This document shows positions 45,232 to 56,975 of a DNA stretch of 64,000 nucleotides, piece by piece. This DNA is from Agaricus subrufescens (lineage: Eukaryota > Basidiomycota > Agaricomycetes > Agaricales > Agaricaceae): the NCBI GenBank assembly GCA_029945375.1, contig CM057059.1, positions 3,596,001-3,660,000 on the forward strand, read 5' to 3'. Made by a program: the position numbers and the translations under genes. The notes under the pieces are model-generated. The model saw only the letters and a list, made by a program, of their open reading frames with translations, had not been told where the DNA came from and did no database searches. Position 1 is the first letter of the stretch; each line of letters opens with the position of its first letter.

Positions 45232-46848
45232 TTAGTAGCATTGTGTGACTCGGAAGCCTATGGCACTTATCGTGCTCCGTTGAGCAGACATTGTTTCCTG
45301 TGACATCCCCATCATTGGTGGCCGATCATATTGCATCCGCAAGTGCAATACGACTCTACAGGCCAAAAGTGAGGAGAGGACTCCCGAGGCCCTAAATCAA
45401 AAACAGAAGTATCTCATCAGTTGTAAGGCATGATTTTATATCTCATCAGGAAGTACATCACTAGAAGCCCTTGATAGGTACCCTTTGAAAAAGTTGTATC
45501 AGCAACAAAGTGCGGATTGATGTCACACATCAGGATCTTACAGAGCTGAAGATAAACATAAGATTTGCGATGGACAAACCTGTAGATAGCTAATTTCGGA
45601 ACAAGCAGTTCATTAGTGTTGGACGTGGCATACCAGTCATGTACACATAAAACAATATGCCTTGACGGTTCTCAGCAAAAGGTTTTAGACTATGCTATAT
45701 TGAATACTCACCGTCACCATAAATCGTTCGAAAGAGGCGTGAGTTGCGCCCCCACCACACTGGGATCGACAAATTAAACGGGTACGCGACCGAAAGCGAA
45801 TAACTTACAAAGTGAGGTCCCTCGAATGAGTAGTAAACACAGGTTCACTGGATAATAGAGTTAGATGGGAAGAAATTTTGATAATTGAAGGGCGAGCTGA
45901 CTGGTATTAAAGACTGTAAGCGTGATGACAATCACGATTAGATATGACTTTCGAAATGTTTGGGTACATCCTATTAGGTCCGCAATCTCGGGGGTTTTCA
46001 TATCTGAATAAACTCAGATCTATGGTCTGTCAGAGTTAGGTTGTGTGCTTACGACTCGTATGCTTGATGGATAATATTAAGAACACCAAGACCAAGACAG
46101 TTGTCACAATATATGATGCATATGCAATGTAGGTAATCGATCGTCGCTGTTCCCAGACGGCGACAGTGCGAACGGTCATGATTGCTGCAGGTTGTCGCAC
46201 AACAATCAGTTCAATTACTGCATATGAAATTGGAGTTGTTTGCACATACATGCGGCGGAGAAAGACGCAACTGCAGTCATCACTACTGGTAGTCAAGCCG
46301 CTGGTATAACAACTTGGAATACGCCATAAATCAACTCACACTGTATGGCGTTGTACAGTTTTGCACAAATGGGCGGCGGGAGATTGTTGGCGAACTGATC
46401 TAACTATCGGTTAGTTGCCATGGTTTAGCAGAGAGGCAATCGCGCTTACAGTACCATATCAAGATGCAATACGCCAGGGTCAAATATCGTGCCATGAAGT
46501 ATGATACTGTCAGTTTACTCCACTTCGCCCTCCATATTAATTCAATCTCTGGTCCAAGGGTAGTCATCCAGTCATAATACTACCAAGTGCGTCATTATTC
46601 CGAAGACATGGCAATAGATAATGGGAGGCTGACCATGACCACCGAACAGGCCACTTGCATTACAATTCGTTACTACGAGTGTCAGGGTTTGCAAACTCAA
46701 GACCTACGGTTTATATTCTATAACTTTCTTGGTCAACCAACTAGCCACGTCGAGTAAATACAGCATTACTCACATACGTTATTCGTCCAGAACCGAGTGC
46801 CTGTTCAGCTTTTTGGATCATGGACAAGGTCGAAGCTGGGTTTGCCAT
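45232..46848 (-). CDS. DUF6533 multi-pass membrane protein (copy F)
   Basis: Starts at ATG 46848 (MANPASTLSMIQKAEQALGS). Blocks: VACSVVM; YYDWMTTLGPEIELIWRAKW (about 46580-46515); ARYLTLAYCILIWYC; a CTKLYNAI block near 46345; MTVRTVAVWEQRRSITYIAY (about 46180-46120); VFNT-like end of the following exon near 45905; VWWGRNSRLFRTIYGDG (about 45765-45710); and LLACRVVLHLRMQYDRPPMM with GMSQETMSAQRS, ending at 45232. No break is visible. It serves as the intact reference for the split gene B/C. The exon 2-3 phase problem applies here too. Confidence 0.68.
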
Positions 46849-48039
46849 TCGGCCAGTTGTTAGTATGTCCAATGGGGAGATTACAGTTTACGAAGTCTCA
46901 ATTCGCTTTTAAAGACCCTTTCATGTCTTCGTGCCACGTTGTTCATCAAGGATCAGAAGATGAAACACTTACCAATTGTGATTGGATGTAAGAATACAAC
47001 AAATGTGGGTCACTGTAGTATAAATTCAGCAAAGGAAGACCGACTGACTGTAATTGTGTTGTTGTAAACCATGTGTGACATATGGGAACATGATCAAACA
47101 CCTTTTTAAACATCTTTGTCTACTGACAGCATACAATTTACGTGAACCATCCAGTAAGACGCCACTGCTAGCGAATGTCAAAAAAGAGAGCCTACGGTCT
47201 GCTAACGAAGTTTCGAGTAACCGTTGAGACAAGCAGACGGTGGTGGTCGTCATTGCACTAGTCGAGGTTCTAAACGATAGTCTCGGCACCGACTGAATCA
47301 GACGTGCTGTATCCAGTCTGCTGATAACAAGACCTGACAGCGCGGAACGCCATTGTCATCTCATGTTGTAAGATATAACAGTTAAAATTAAATGGAGTTC
47401 TTGCTGTTCATGATTCTGATGCCGGAATGCCCTGGTATCGCCGGATAAGAGTGGAAACGATCAACGATAGGGGGGTTGACAGCCCAGAAGGCCATCAACC
47501 AACTCAAATTATCAAAGTCCGGTTCGCCTAGCAAACATAGCAACTGACCCAGTGCCTCAGCGGCTGGAACATGATACATCAATATATCAATCTCAACATG
47601 ACGCAATAACATCGGCTCCTTTTCCTGTTACCCTAATCCTTTTACGAACAACTGTATCAAGTAGAATCAGAAGCTTTAATGTATAAGTCCGCATAAGAGA
47701 TTGAGGAGAGAAAGATGAATTATATGAATGAACTGCTGTTATACTGGAAGCTTCCGCGATACACACAATCATACATACACGCGTTCTTCTATCTAACGAA
47801 CATCCCCTTGCGCACGTACTAGCTGAATAAGGCTTACTTTCCACATGGTTGAGAGCAATATAAAGCAGTTCAAGTGAGCTGTGTCGGCTAAGCGACGGTG
47901 ATGGAAAGCAGTGGCTTGACAGCAGATTTGTTTTATTTATTGCGGCTGGTGCTAGCGGTGACCATTGCGATCTCGTTGCATTACTGCAATCGGGTGCTCG
48001 AACCAGGAAGAATGCGAAACGTCGCCCGATTCCTCTAGA
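46849..48039. other. Intergenic, no recognised gene
   Basis: Minus-strand open frames at 47026-47289, 47388-47612 and 47593-47844 show no family resemblance and no convincing introns. The last 130 bp are the 3' flank of REX4, duplicated at 41812-41930. Confidence 0.4.
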
Positions 48040-49372
48040 TCACTGCCTGAACCGTATAGATCCTTTTAACCCAGATTTTGGCAAGTCGGACCACCAAGCC
48101 TTTTTCTCTTCCGAAGATGAGTTTATACTCGATGATGATGATTTGCCTTTTCCACCACGATTTATCGTTTTCGTAGTGTTATTTGATTGTCGTCGCTTGA
48201 TTACCGTAGATAAGCCCGAACTAACGCCTTTGTGGTCCTTGGGTGTCGACTCTGATTTGATATCGACGCTTTCGGCAGCTTTAGGGCCCCCGTCGTCAAA
48301 GTCTGGTATGCGGTATTCGCGTTTCCGTTTCTTCGAAGCTCCGGTGAGTTCTAGTGGTTTTGCAACCTTTTCCCACTCCTTTTTATGCATACGGAATACG
48401 GCCATGGTAGCTCGTGCATCCACGACCTTGAAAAGACGTTAGGCAGAGGAAAGTATAGCGGAGGTAGGGGCATACACTGCTGTGTTCACCGTCCTGAATG
48501 GTTATGCCCAGTTGCTCTTGAACTAAGTTTCGAAGAGAGATGAATTTTGATTTTGTTAGATTGAATTTCCGCGCATATATTTGGGTATCTCGTGTTAACT
48601 GATGGGGATGCGATAATAAGAGTGCCTAAAAATCCACAGGTGAATGAAACGCACAGCACTCCTCAATCCAACGTACCTTAAGATCGTTATGTACAGCATG
48701 TCCAACAAGAATTTTGTCTTTCACTAAATCAGACACTTGTTTCTGTACTTCCTCAAATGGCCTGGCTATATGCGCGTGGAATAGAGTTCATCTTGAACCA
48801 AATTGAATGGAGAAAAACGTACCGCTGATCATATCTTTTTCGCGGATACCGCTCCATCTGGTCCGATAATCAACTACTCTTTCGCGTTGTCGTACAAAGA
48901 CATCCAATAAGACGACTCCATACCAATTGACTATACTGACGCGCGCCAAAGAGGACTCGGAGCCATCGATTCCGACTCCGACCATTTCGCAATCGACGGC
49001 TAGATATCGTCCTGGACTTGTTATCATGAGGATAGAGGCGTATGAGGGGGATGGCAGGGACTCACAGGTGCTGGGCAGGTGAGTAGGTGAGTGATCCAAA
49101 AACCATTTTCTTGAGGGCAGAGCGGGTAGGATCGTCGTCTGTAAGGGTGGCAGCGGTTTCAGAAGAGGCAGATTGGCTCGGTGCGGAGGGTGCGGGCGAT
49201 GCGTTCGCCGGAGATGGCCCATGCGCAAGCTTCCTGCGCTTCTTCGGGCGATGTTCCGAGGCTGATACCTAGGATGAGTAAGAGAGTGGCAAAATCGCTA
49301 GCAGCCAGAACACTTGTCCACTTTTTGAAACGCAATCCAGTTTGCAGAAGGTTGGACGGCTTTCTTCGGCAT
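48040..49372 (-). CDS. REX4: RNA exonuclease 4 (REX4), 357 aa
   Basis: Six exons join in phase: 49372-49322, 49268-49066, 49016-48823, 48765-48677, 48625-48476 and 48426-48040. Residues 1-17 are MPKKAVQPSANWIAFQK, as in fungal Rex4. The DEDDh exonuclease fold is complete: D93 and E95 in AVDCEMVGVG, SLARVSIVNWYG, VVDYRTRWSGI, D177 in VGHAVHNDLK and H227-x4-D232 in EHSSVVDARATM, then FRMHKKEWEKV. The C-terminus is basic (KKRKRE) and Ser-rich, ending GSIRFRQ. Rex4 is a nuclear 3'-5' exonuclease linked to ITS processing in pre-rRNA. It is divergent from the next gene with about 126 bp between start codons. The last exon is duplicated at 41.8-42.2 kb. Confidence 0.93.
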
Positions 49373-49498
49373 CGAGAAAGTGCTGGTCAAAGTTGTGATC
49401 GTGGGAAACTGGCGAACCCACAACCCGGCTTGTGATCCCATGACCACATAGTCTCTTGCAGTCGTAGACGGATCTGGGACTCCGTCCTCTTTCAACTC

Positions 49499-51051
49499 AT
49501 GGGCAAATCTAAGTCTAAGAAAGCACAACCCAAGGTCTGTACTTGGTTCCAGGATTTGCTTCCAAGACCTCACACAGCCCAAAATTAGAGATACCCTACG
49601 CCCGCAGATAAATACCTCATAGTCACGGATCCATGGGGAGGCGTCCCCATTTCCGAACCAAACTTCTTCAACAATGTCACCGCTTGGTTCGAGATCATGT
49701 TCAGACCCAAATATCCGGGTGTCAAACCCAGCGCAATATTCTACCAATGGACAGTACGTCGTCTTTACACAAATCATATTGGTATTAATCACGGTTTTGT
49801 GTTAATCAGAATAAAAATATTGTTGTGGAAATTCCGGATCATATCGATGTGGAGCCATATCTCGGAGCTCATTACTGGTCTACATTTCTAGTCCCGCCGC
49901 ACTGTTACAACGTTGGTACTCGCGCAAGTTTTATATATGAATTTGAGACCCAATTCCATGCTATCCCTGTCAACCAAGGTATTGCTTTCTTACGAATCCC
50001 AAAAACGATGCTTCTTTACAATTCAATCTAACCCTTTCTCATTGTCCCTTTGTCGGTTCTCGCGGTTTCTTGCTTGACATATTCAGGTGGTTGGACACCG
50101 GGATACGCTCAATATACCAAAATTCGAGACAACTTCGACGTCAAAGAGCCCTACCCAGATCCTCACCCCGCACCGAACTCAACCCTCCCTTTTGCAAAAA
50201 GATTACCGCAATACAAAGTCGTAGCAGCGAATCTACCGCCCCCATTGCCGTTCAGCGAATCCTCTCCTCCTAAAGAACCAGATATCTCGATGCATCCTCC
50301 ACCTTTACCTGTTCCGACAAAACCCAAATTATCAGGCAAGATGGATCCTTATGAAGAAGGTAACATGAATATTGAATCCATCACATTTTAAACTTAAATC
50401 CGTACTATTATTATTTAGATGAAGCCGCAGCAGCTTCCCTCCTTGATCCGCTTCTAGACTCGGCCTCTTCCTCGCCTCCTTCCAAAAATAGTCGAGTCAA
50501 ACAAGAATTATCAGTATCTTCCAGCTTGAACTTTTCAAGCAATTCGTGTGATGTGAAACCAAGAATCAAAGCAGAAGAACGAGATAAAATCGATGATGAA
50601 GGTTATCAGCCTTCTGAAGAATGGACGCAAACATTTGCATCACTACAGCAGTATGAAGAAGAAGAGGAGGAGAAACCAACGCTATCGAATGACTATGTAC
50701 CCTCAGAGGATCTCTTACAGGCTTTATCCTCGTTACCTGAGGGTATGGTCGAGTTGCATCCTTCATCTTCTTCTAGCAGCATCGTTCGGCCTATAATTAA
50801 GGCTGAACCTCGAGACGATAATTACTTATTATCACAATCACCACCACCCTATTTCTCACAAAGTACGTTCGACGAAATTAACCTTGAATCTCTGATGGAC
50901 CTATATATTATTAGGGAATCTGCGAGAGAGATCTATGACACTCAGAGACGACGAAACTTCGACTTCTTCGAAGAAAGTGAAGAGGGAATGGTCCGACGAA
51001 ACGTACGACCATCCCCCAGAAAAGGTGAAAAAAATAAAATTAGAGCAATAA
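49499..51051 (+). CDS. Uncharacterised, probably nuclear protein, 402 aa
   Basis: Six exons in phase: 49499-49538, 49608-49753, 49810-49978, 50087-50359, 50419-50862 and 50915-51051. It starts MGKSKSKKAQPKVYKYLIVT. A compact N-terminal domain (about residues 14-150: DPWGGVPISEPNFFNNVTAW, KPSAIFYQWTNKNIVVEIP, YWSTFLVPPHCYNVGTRAS) looks folded but I do not recognise it. The rest is disordered: Pro-rich, then acidic with repeated I-K-A-E or V-K-Q-E phrases that resemble sumoylation sites, and a basic end, KKVKREWSDE..EKVKKIKLEQ. The final junction rescues a frame that otherwise reads into a Cys-rich tail. Its bidirectional promoter is shared with REX4. Confidence 0.65.
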
Positions 51052-53212
51052 GATGGACAGGATGGTGTTGCTGCAGAAGGACGTTGTGTTCAATACGACC
51101 CCAAGTCCTAGTTGGTCAAATCCATACATTATACTGTTTACAGTGCTTGTTATCGCTTAATCTTCTTCCCTCAGTACATATGTACCACATTTCCCTCATT
51201 AACATTGACACGTATCACTGACTGAGGCTCCCAAGTTTCTTCCGGGACGGCTAGCAGGTTTGACCGCATTAATGCCTCAGAGTTTCTGTGCATCGAAGCA
51301 CCCTGACCTGTGTATAGGTGTGTGTAAGGACGTAAGTGACTATTTAAAAGCTTGTCTTCCAAACAACAATTCAAGAAATCCGGTTTTTTTTTTAATCAAA
51401 TTTTATATAGCGCTGCCCGATCGCGTAGCGCTCCTGGTCGAAGACCAGGAAAAAGGTATGTAAAACAAAAACCCTAACAACATGAAGATGGAAATAAATG
51501 AAACGGAAACACGAGACACACAGGCACGTAAACACATGATACAAGGCAAAATTTCCAGACTTAAATTCCCGACTTTTGTTTTTCTTATTTGGAACATAGG
51601 GTATTTATTTAACCCTTGACCACAATCCAAAATAAATTGGGATTATAAATAATAATGAACCAATAAGTACAAAAGGGCCGAAGCGACATGTGAGGCTGGC
51701 GTAAAGAGAGACTTAGGTTATACATACATGACCGTATCTGGAGACGCATGTGAGAGAAAAAGGAGGAATAAATGGAATGAGATGGGAAGTTTTGAAATGA
51801 GAAATGAAACGAGAAACGAAACATGTATCTGAAATATGATTGGGTTTCAAATTTCAGGCCCAGAGGTTGCCGCCTCCGGCCTCTCTGTTCACCCGGTCAA
51901 GAAACCCGGTGAGCCGTTTCTACAACTTTATGTAAGGATTAGCCGAGGCTTATTGTCCGATGACTGACTGTCAGTAACTTCAACGAACCCTGACTATTTG
52001 TACGCTTGCGTTTGGCAACACGTAGTCCTAAGATGTCCTCAGAAATAGTAAATTCTTCCAATAGGTGCGGCTCCACATTTGTGGCAGCCGTTTTAAGATG
52101 GCCCAGTATGTATGTAGGGAGGCAATTTTGCGGTGCCGCTTCTTACGTGTATAGCGTCATTTCAAATTCACGGCTCTCCTAGAATCCAAGTCAATAAGCC
52201 ACAAAATGGCCTTCTCGACCTGCCCCTAAACTTGAACGCCGCGCACTAGGTCAAGAGAACCAATCCGGTATGCTACCTCCATTCGTTGTTCGATGACTTG
52301 GCCATCGAGGGCTGCCAGATTTGTGGGCTTCTGTCTATCACAATGCCGCGGAGTTTAGATGGATGCAATTGGAGCTTCTCTGGTGAACAATGGTATAGTA
52401 GTAGTCCCAGTTAGAAGATATGAGGACCCCATTTTATTTATGCTCTATGGCTTCCTAACATCTGAAGATCGCCTTAGCCTGATAATAGCGCGCCTCCAAG
52501 CAGGAAAACCATTTCCTCTTTGGTATGTCAAGTTCAAAGTGATGCTTTCCCTCTCTTAATAACAGTGTATAGATCGCACTCTCAATTGATGATCCTACGA
52601 TTTCCTTGAATTTTTCAAGTCATAGTGAGTCATTTATAAACATTAATGCGCTCTCAAGACAAGAACAGACCCTGGGATATGTCCTGCTGAAAAGGTATTT
52701 CCTTTAATATCACTCACCAGATACCATCGGTCACATGTGCTTAGCTCCAGATGTCTTAGCCTATCGGACGTAGTATCATCTTGAGGCTTCTGGGAGGTCC
52801 CCTGCATTTTTGAATTTGACGCGAAATGTAGGTTTACTGTTCTGTGTCAAGCGTCAAGAGACGCCGCCCCATACAATTCCATCTTAGGATGCTACGCCGA
52901 TACCTTCTCTACCGTATCTTTATCTTTATCAAGTAGTATAATTCACGGATAGGGACAGTAGTTCATGCTTTCTTTCGTGCTACACGTAAAGACCATTTTG
53001 TACTTCTCACCTAAATCTAAAAATGACTTCTATGATGATCCTGTTACCACTGGCGCTGCTGAGTTATATCTATTTTTACCAAGTTAAAGGTACACCCAGT
53101 CTGGAAGATGATATAAAACCAGGTAGAAGGCGGTTTAGTACCCCCTCATACCAGGTTCTTCCTCTCGCCAGTGGGATTTTGGTATTGCGGTATTTGCCTG
53201 AATTTGGAGAAC
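51052..53212. other. Long gene-poor stretch
   Basis: No supported gene. 51350-51840 is AT-rich and has only low-complexity minus frames. A 66-codon plus frame at 52359-52559 is unrecognised. It probably includes the laccase promoter at its right end; I cannot mark elements. Confidence 0.45.
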
Positions 53213-55448
53213 ATGCTCTTGAGATTGCATTTCTCCTTCCTGTTACTTTCTGCTGCCGTCACCTGGGCGACAACGATAGGCCCGACTGGTACTATCGTCC
53301 TCTCCAGCAAAAACATCAGCCCGGATGGATTCACGCGCTCGTAGGTCCTTGCCTTGTGATTCCTGACCATCCACTAACTGTATATTAGGGCGTCAGTGAT
53401 AAGTGGAAGTCATCCCGGACCTGTTATCACCGCGAACAAGGTGCGGTATCATAGATGCCTTGAGAACTTGTTTGTTGACACACGACACACTTGCTTAGGG
53501 TGACAATATCCGGATAAATGTTGTTAACGACCTGACTGATCCAAACCAATTTCTCGGAGCCAGCATCGTAGGTGCTCGTCTTTCTCCGAGCCCGATCTAA
53601 AGTGCTCATTCTGAAGTAGCACTGGCACGGCATGTTCCAGAAGAGTACCAACTTCATGGATGGTGTTGTCGGAGTCACCCAGTGCCCAATCGCACCAAAT
53701 AACTCCTTTGAATATTCGTTCTCTACGGGAGATCAGGCAGGTACTTACTGGTATCATTCGCACTTCAGTAAGTTGTCAGTCGATTAGGAATTGGACGAAG
53801 CACTTAGAATAATCCTAGACGTACAGTATTGCGATGGAGTTCGAGGAGCTTTGATTGTCTATGATCCTGATGACCCATTGAAGAGCATGTACGATGGTGA
53901 GTAAATGTGAATCGTCACACAGAATCATAGACGCTGATGATTTTCTCATAGTCGATGATGGTAAGCAATATTATTAACGCTTTCACCTACTTGACCTGAA
54001 AAACAATATCAGAGTCGACAATCATCTCAATTTCTGATTGGTATTGAGGATTTTTTGAACAATTCTTTCGTAATCTAACCGGTAGCTCTGCAGGTATCAC
54101 GAGCTTGCCTCCGATGTCCGTGTTATTGAGATGTCGGACGCCACCTTGATCAATGGGATAGGACGATCTGCTACTGGACCGCTAGTCGATTTAGCCGTTA
54201 TCAACGTTCAACAGGGCAAACGCTATCGCTTCCGCCTTATATCTATGTCTTGTGACCCAGACTATGTGTTCTCTATCGATGGACACGACCTCACTGTTAT
54301 CGAGGCGGACGGTACCGAAACCGCACCAGAAACTGTGAACTCCATACATATCTTGGCTGGTGAGATATAAATAAGTCTGCTTACTCATGGCTCTGATTAC
54401 GTGCATTATTTATAGGACAACGTTACTCGTTTGTTTTGTACGCCACTCAGGCAGTGGACAACTACTGGATCCGTGCGCTCCCCAACTTGGGTAACGGTCT
54501 CAGTGGATTCGATGGTGGAGTCAACTCCGCTATTCTGAGGTACAGTGGAGCCCCTGTTGCAGAACCGACATCCCAGCAACAAAAACAAACCATCCCCCTT
54601 CTTGAGGACAACTTGCACCCTCTCATTCCAAATCCTGCCCCAGGAGACCCTACCGCTGATGGCGCTGACGCTACATTCACATTCACTCTCCAGGTGGATG
54701 CTGCTGATTTGCAACACACTAAATGGTTCTTCAACCACTCTACGTACATAGAACCCCCAGTTCCCGTTCTATTGCAAATTTTGAGCGGAACAACGGACCC
54801 GTCTCAGCTCCTGCCCAAGGGATCTATATACCACGTGGAGAGGAATAAAACAATTCAACTCAATATTCAGACCGGTCTCGTTGGAGGCCCACACCCATTC
54901 CACTTGCACGGTGTGAGTAAACGACACAGTTAGTGACAAACCGGGAATCTGATATCCTGCAGCACGAGTTCTGGGTTATCAGGGGTGCAGAGAGAAACAT
55001 TACTAATTACTTTGACCCCATCATTAGGGATACTGTTAGTGGCGGTCTGGAAGAGAACGGCTTTTTCTCGATCCGTTTTAGGACTGACAACCCCGGACCA
55101 TGGATTCTCCACTGGTGAGGCTGATAGAATAACCTCATCAGACCTGACTTACGAGCCTCGCCCCTATTCAGTCATATTGACTTCCACCTTCGGGAGTAAG
55201 TCACGACGAATTGATACATATGATCTCAGGCATTAACATTGTATTCAGTGGTCTCGCTATTGTATTTGCTGAAGCCCCTGAAGACACTGCTCAAGCCAAT
55301 GCGAACCCTCCTCGTCAGTGATTCCCTGGCTTCTATTCGGCGTTCTCTTATTCATTGTATTCTAGTCGATTGGGATCAGCTTTGTCCTATTTGGGAAAAT
55401 GAGCCTGCGTCGGTCAAAGACGCTGGGCTGAGGCCTGTACGATTGTGA
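53213..55448 (+). CDS. Laccase (multicopper oxidase), 532 aa
   Basis: Thirteen exons join in phase: 53213-53340, 53389-53440, 53499-53567, 53620-53767, 53819-53896, 53952-53960, 54013-54040, 54094-54359, 54416-54912, 54963-55114, 55172-55195, 55249-55313 and 55366-55448. A signal peptide ([18 protein letters not shown]) is followed by TIGPTG. All four copper signatures are present: HWHG (84-87), YWYHSHF (H129, H131), HPFHLHG (419-425) and CHIDFHLRDG (476-485). The axial position, ten residues after C476, is Leu. The usual HIDWH tryptophan is Phe. Laccases oxidise phenols outside the cell with reduction of O2 to water. The sixth exon is only 9 bp. It is convergent with the barrel protein gene downstream. 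Confidence 0.92.
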
Positions 55449-55676
55449 TTAAAATAAAGTACGAGAGAGGGGTGTTCTAGCTGTAGTGCCTCCCTTAGGT
55501 CTAGTAGTGAATGCTGGTTCAGTAAAATCTTACGGCAATCAAGAAACTTCTGTTTGAGCATGGTGCCGCTGGAAAGGACTCAGAACAGTGATGGGCAAAC
55601 TGCGTGCTCAGGCACGAATGTCAACTACTACTGGGTCTCATATCAGGAATCACAACAGGAAAGACTACATGACTAC

Positions 55677-56320
55677 TCAAATAATGTTCCAACGAACGCC
55701 TTCAACAATACCATCGTCACTACTAGCAAATTGGGTAAAACCGGGTAAAGATAGTCCAACATTGAATGGAACATTGGCATCGGTGAAAAAGTCCACTATG
55801 GGAGCGGCGAGAGTTTTTCCATTATCTTGAAAACATGTTCAATTGAAAATCTAACAAACGGAGGGTAACGCTATCGACTTACATGAGATGGAAGCTTTAT
55901 GTTTGCAGATAGGATTTCTATAATAATGTTCAGAGATTGCATGTGTAGACGATGAACATGATTACATACTTGTTCGGGTTTTTAGTCGCATTCCTGTGGC
56001 AGTCAGGATGAGTACCTCCAAGCGTAGAATTGTAAAACCAAACTTACGGGTAAGTCGTGAAAATTTGTCGCGATACAGAGGCAACTATCTGTGAGGACGT
56101 GTTCGTAAATCCACAAGCCCCTTGTCCGGGGTCAAAAATGAACACTATAAATCGGCCGGCCAGGTCAGATCAAAATCCAGACCAACTCCATATAATTAAA
56201 TAAAAGATACAGACTGGTGCCCGTATACGTCGAGTTAGCAGCACGAGGTATGTTCAAACCTTGTACGGTAGACAATGCCCCAACGAGCGAGAGCACAGAG
56301 ATGAGAGATGCAAGTTGCAT
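55677..56320 (-). CDS. Small secreted double-psi beta-barrel (RlpA/expansin-like) protein, 136 aa
   Basis: Five exons join in phase: 56320-56215, 56144-56048, 55993-55970, 55917-55883 and 55825-55677. A signal peptide (MQLASLISVLSLVGALSTVQG) is followed by a short spacer, then FDPGQGACGFTNTSSQIVAS, VSRQIF, a NPNKNPICKHKASISYNGKT phrase and FFTDANVPFNVGLSLPGFTQ, ending VEGVRWNII. This is the layout of fungal RlpA-like/barwin-related barrel proteins. The Asp of the family's (V/D)-D-x-C segment is present in APIVDFF but the usual C-P-G-C pair is missing. A role at the cell wall is inferred. Plus-strand frames over this locus are shadows. Confidence 0.82.
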
Positions 56321-56975
56321 GTTGAGTTAAAGAAATCCTTCGGTCTCAGACTGTCTCCCTTTTTATCCGTTCTCAAAATGAAAAGGGGCCATTCTAGAAC
56401 GATGGGCGGGAATGAGCTCAGATTGGGTTGGAGCTCAAATATCCTTGATTAAGTTCCATGATGGAATGTAGGTTGAATCCTTATTGATAATTACCGCGAA
56501 GTTAACTTCTTCAATGAGTTCTGGAACCAAGTTTCTTCCTCGTTGTTTCCTCGCGTACATTACTTATAGCAGAGCTTTTTAAAGATCGCGGTGTGTTCAG
56601 GCCGCCGTGAGCCCAAAGTTTGCATGTACAAGCACTAATATAGGAAGTACAATAATAGAGAACATTAGACTTATTACACGTTCATCATCGCTTATACAAC
56701 AAAGAACAGTCCATGAGTTTCAATAAGAAACTGAGCCAAATAATCAAAGTAGAATCACGAACAAGAATGAAGAACGAAGGATGTTTAACATACTATATTT
56801 CACTATAATATAAAATACGCAGTCCAGAAGGTAAAGCGGTAACGGTAAAGCCTCGATGTTGAGGGTTCAACACTTTAAGGAGTGAAAAGGCGAATGTACG
56901 GCAAGTGGAGATTCCGGGAATATAGAAATGATTTGAGGTAATGACTGTAGATTATCGAAAGAGCCAATCTGAATC
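56321..56975. other. Intergenic
   Basis: Promoter side of the barrel protein gene and 3' flank of the membrane protein gene. No gene seen. Confidence 0.4.

Noticed and set aside
55554..55830. Plus-strand ORFs just downstream of laccase
   Set aside because: They lie antisense to the last two exons of the barrel protein, whose five exons join in phase.
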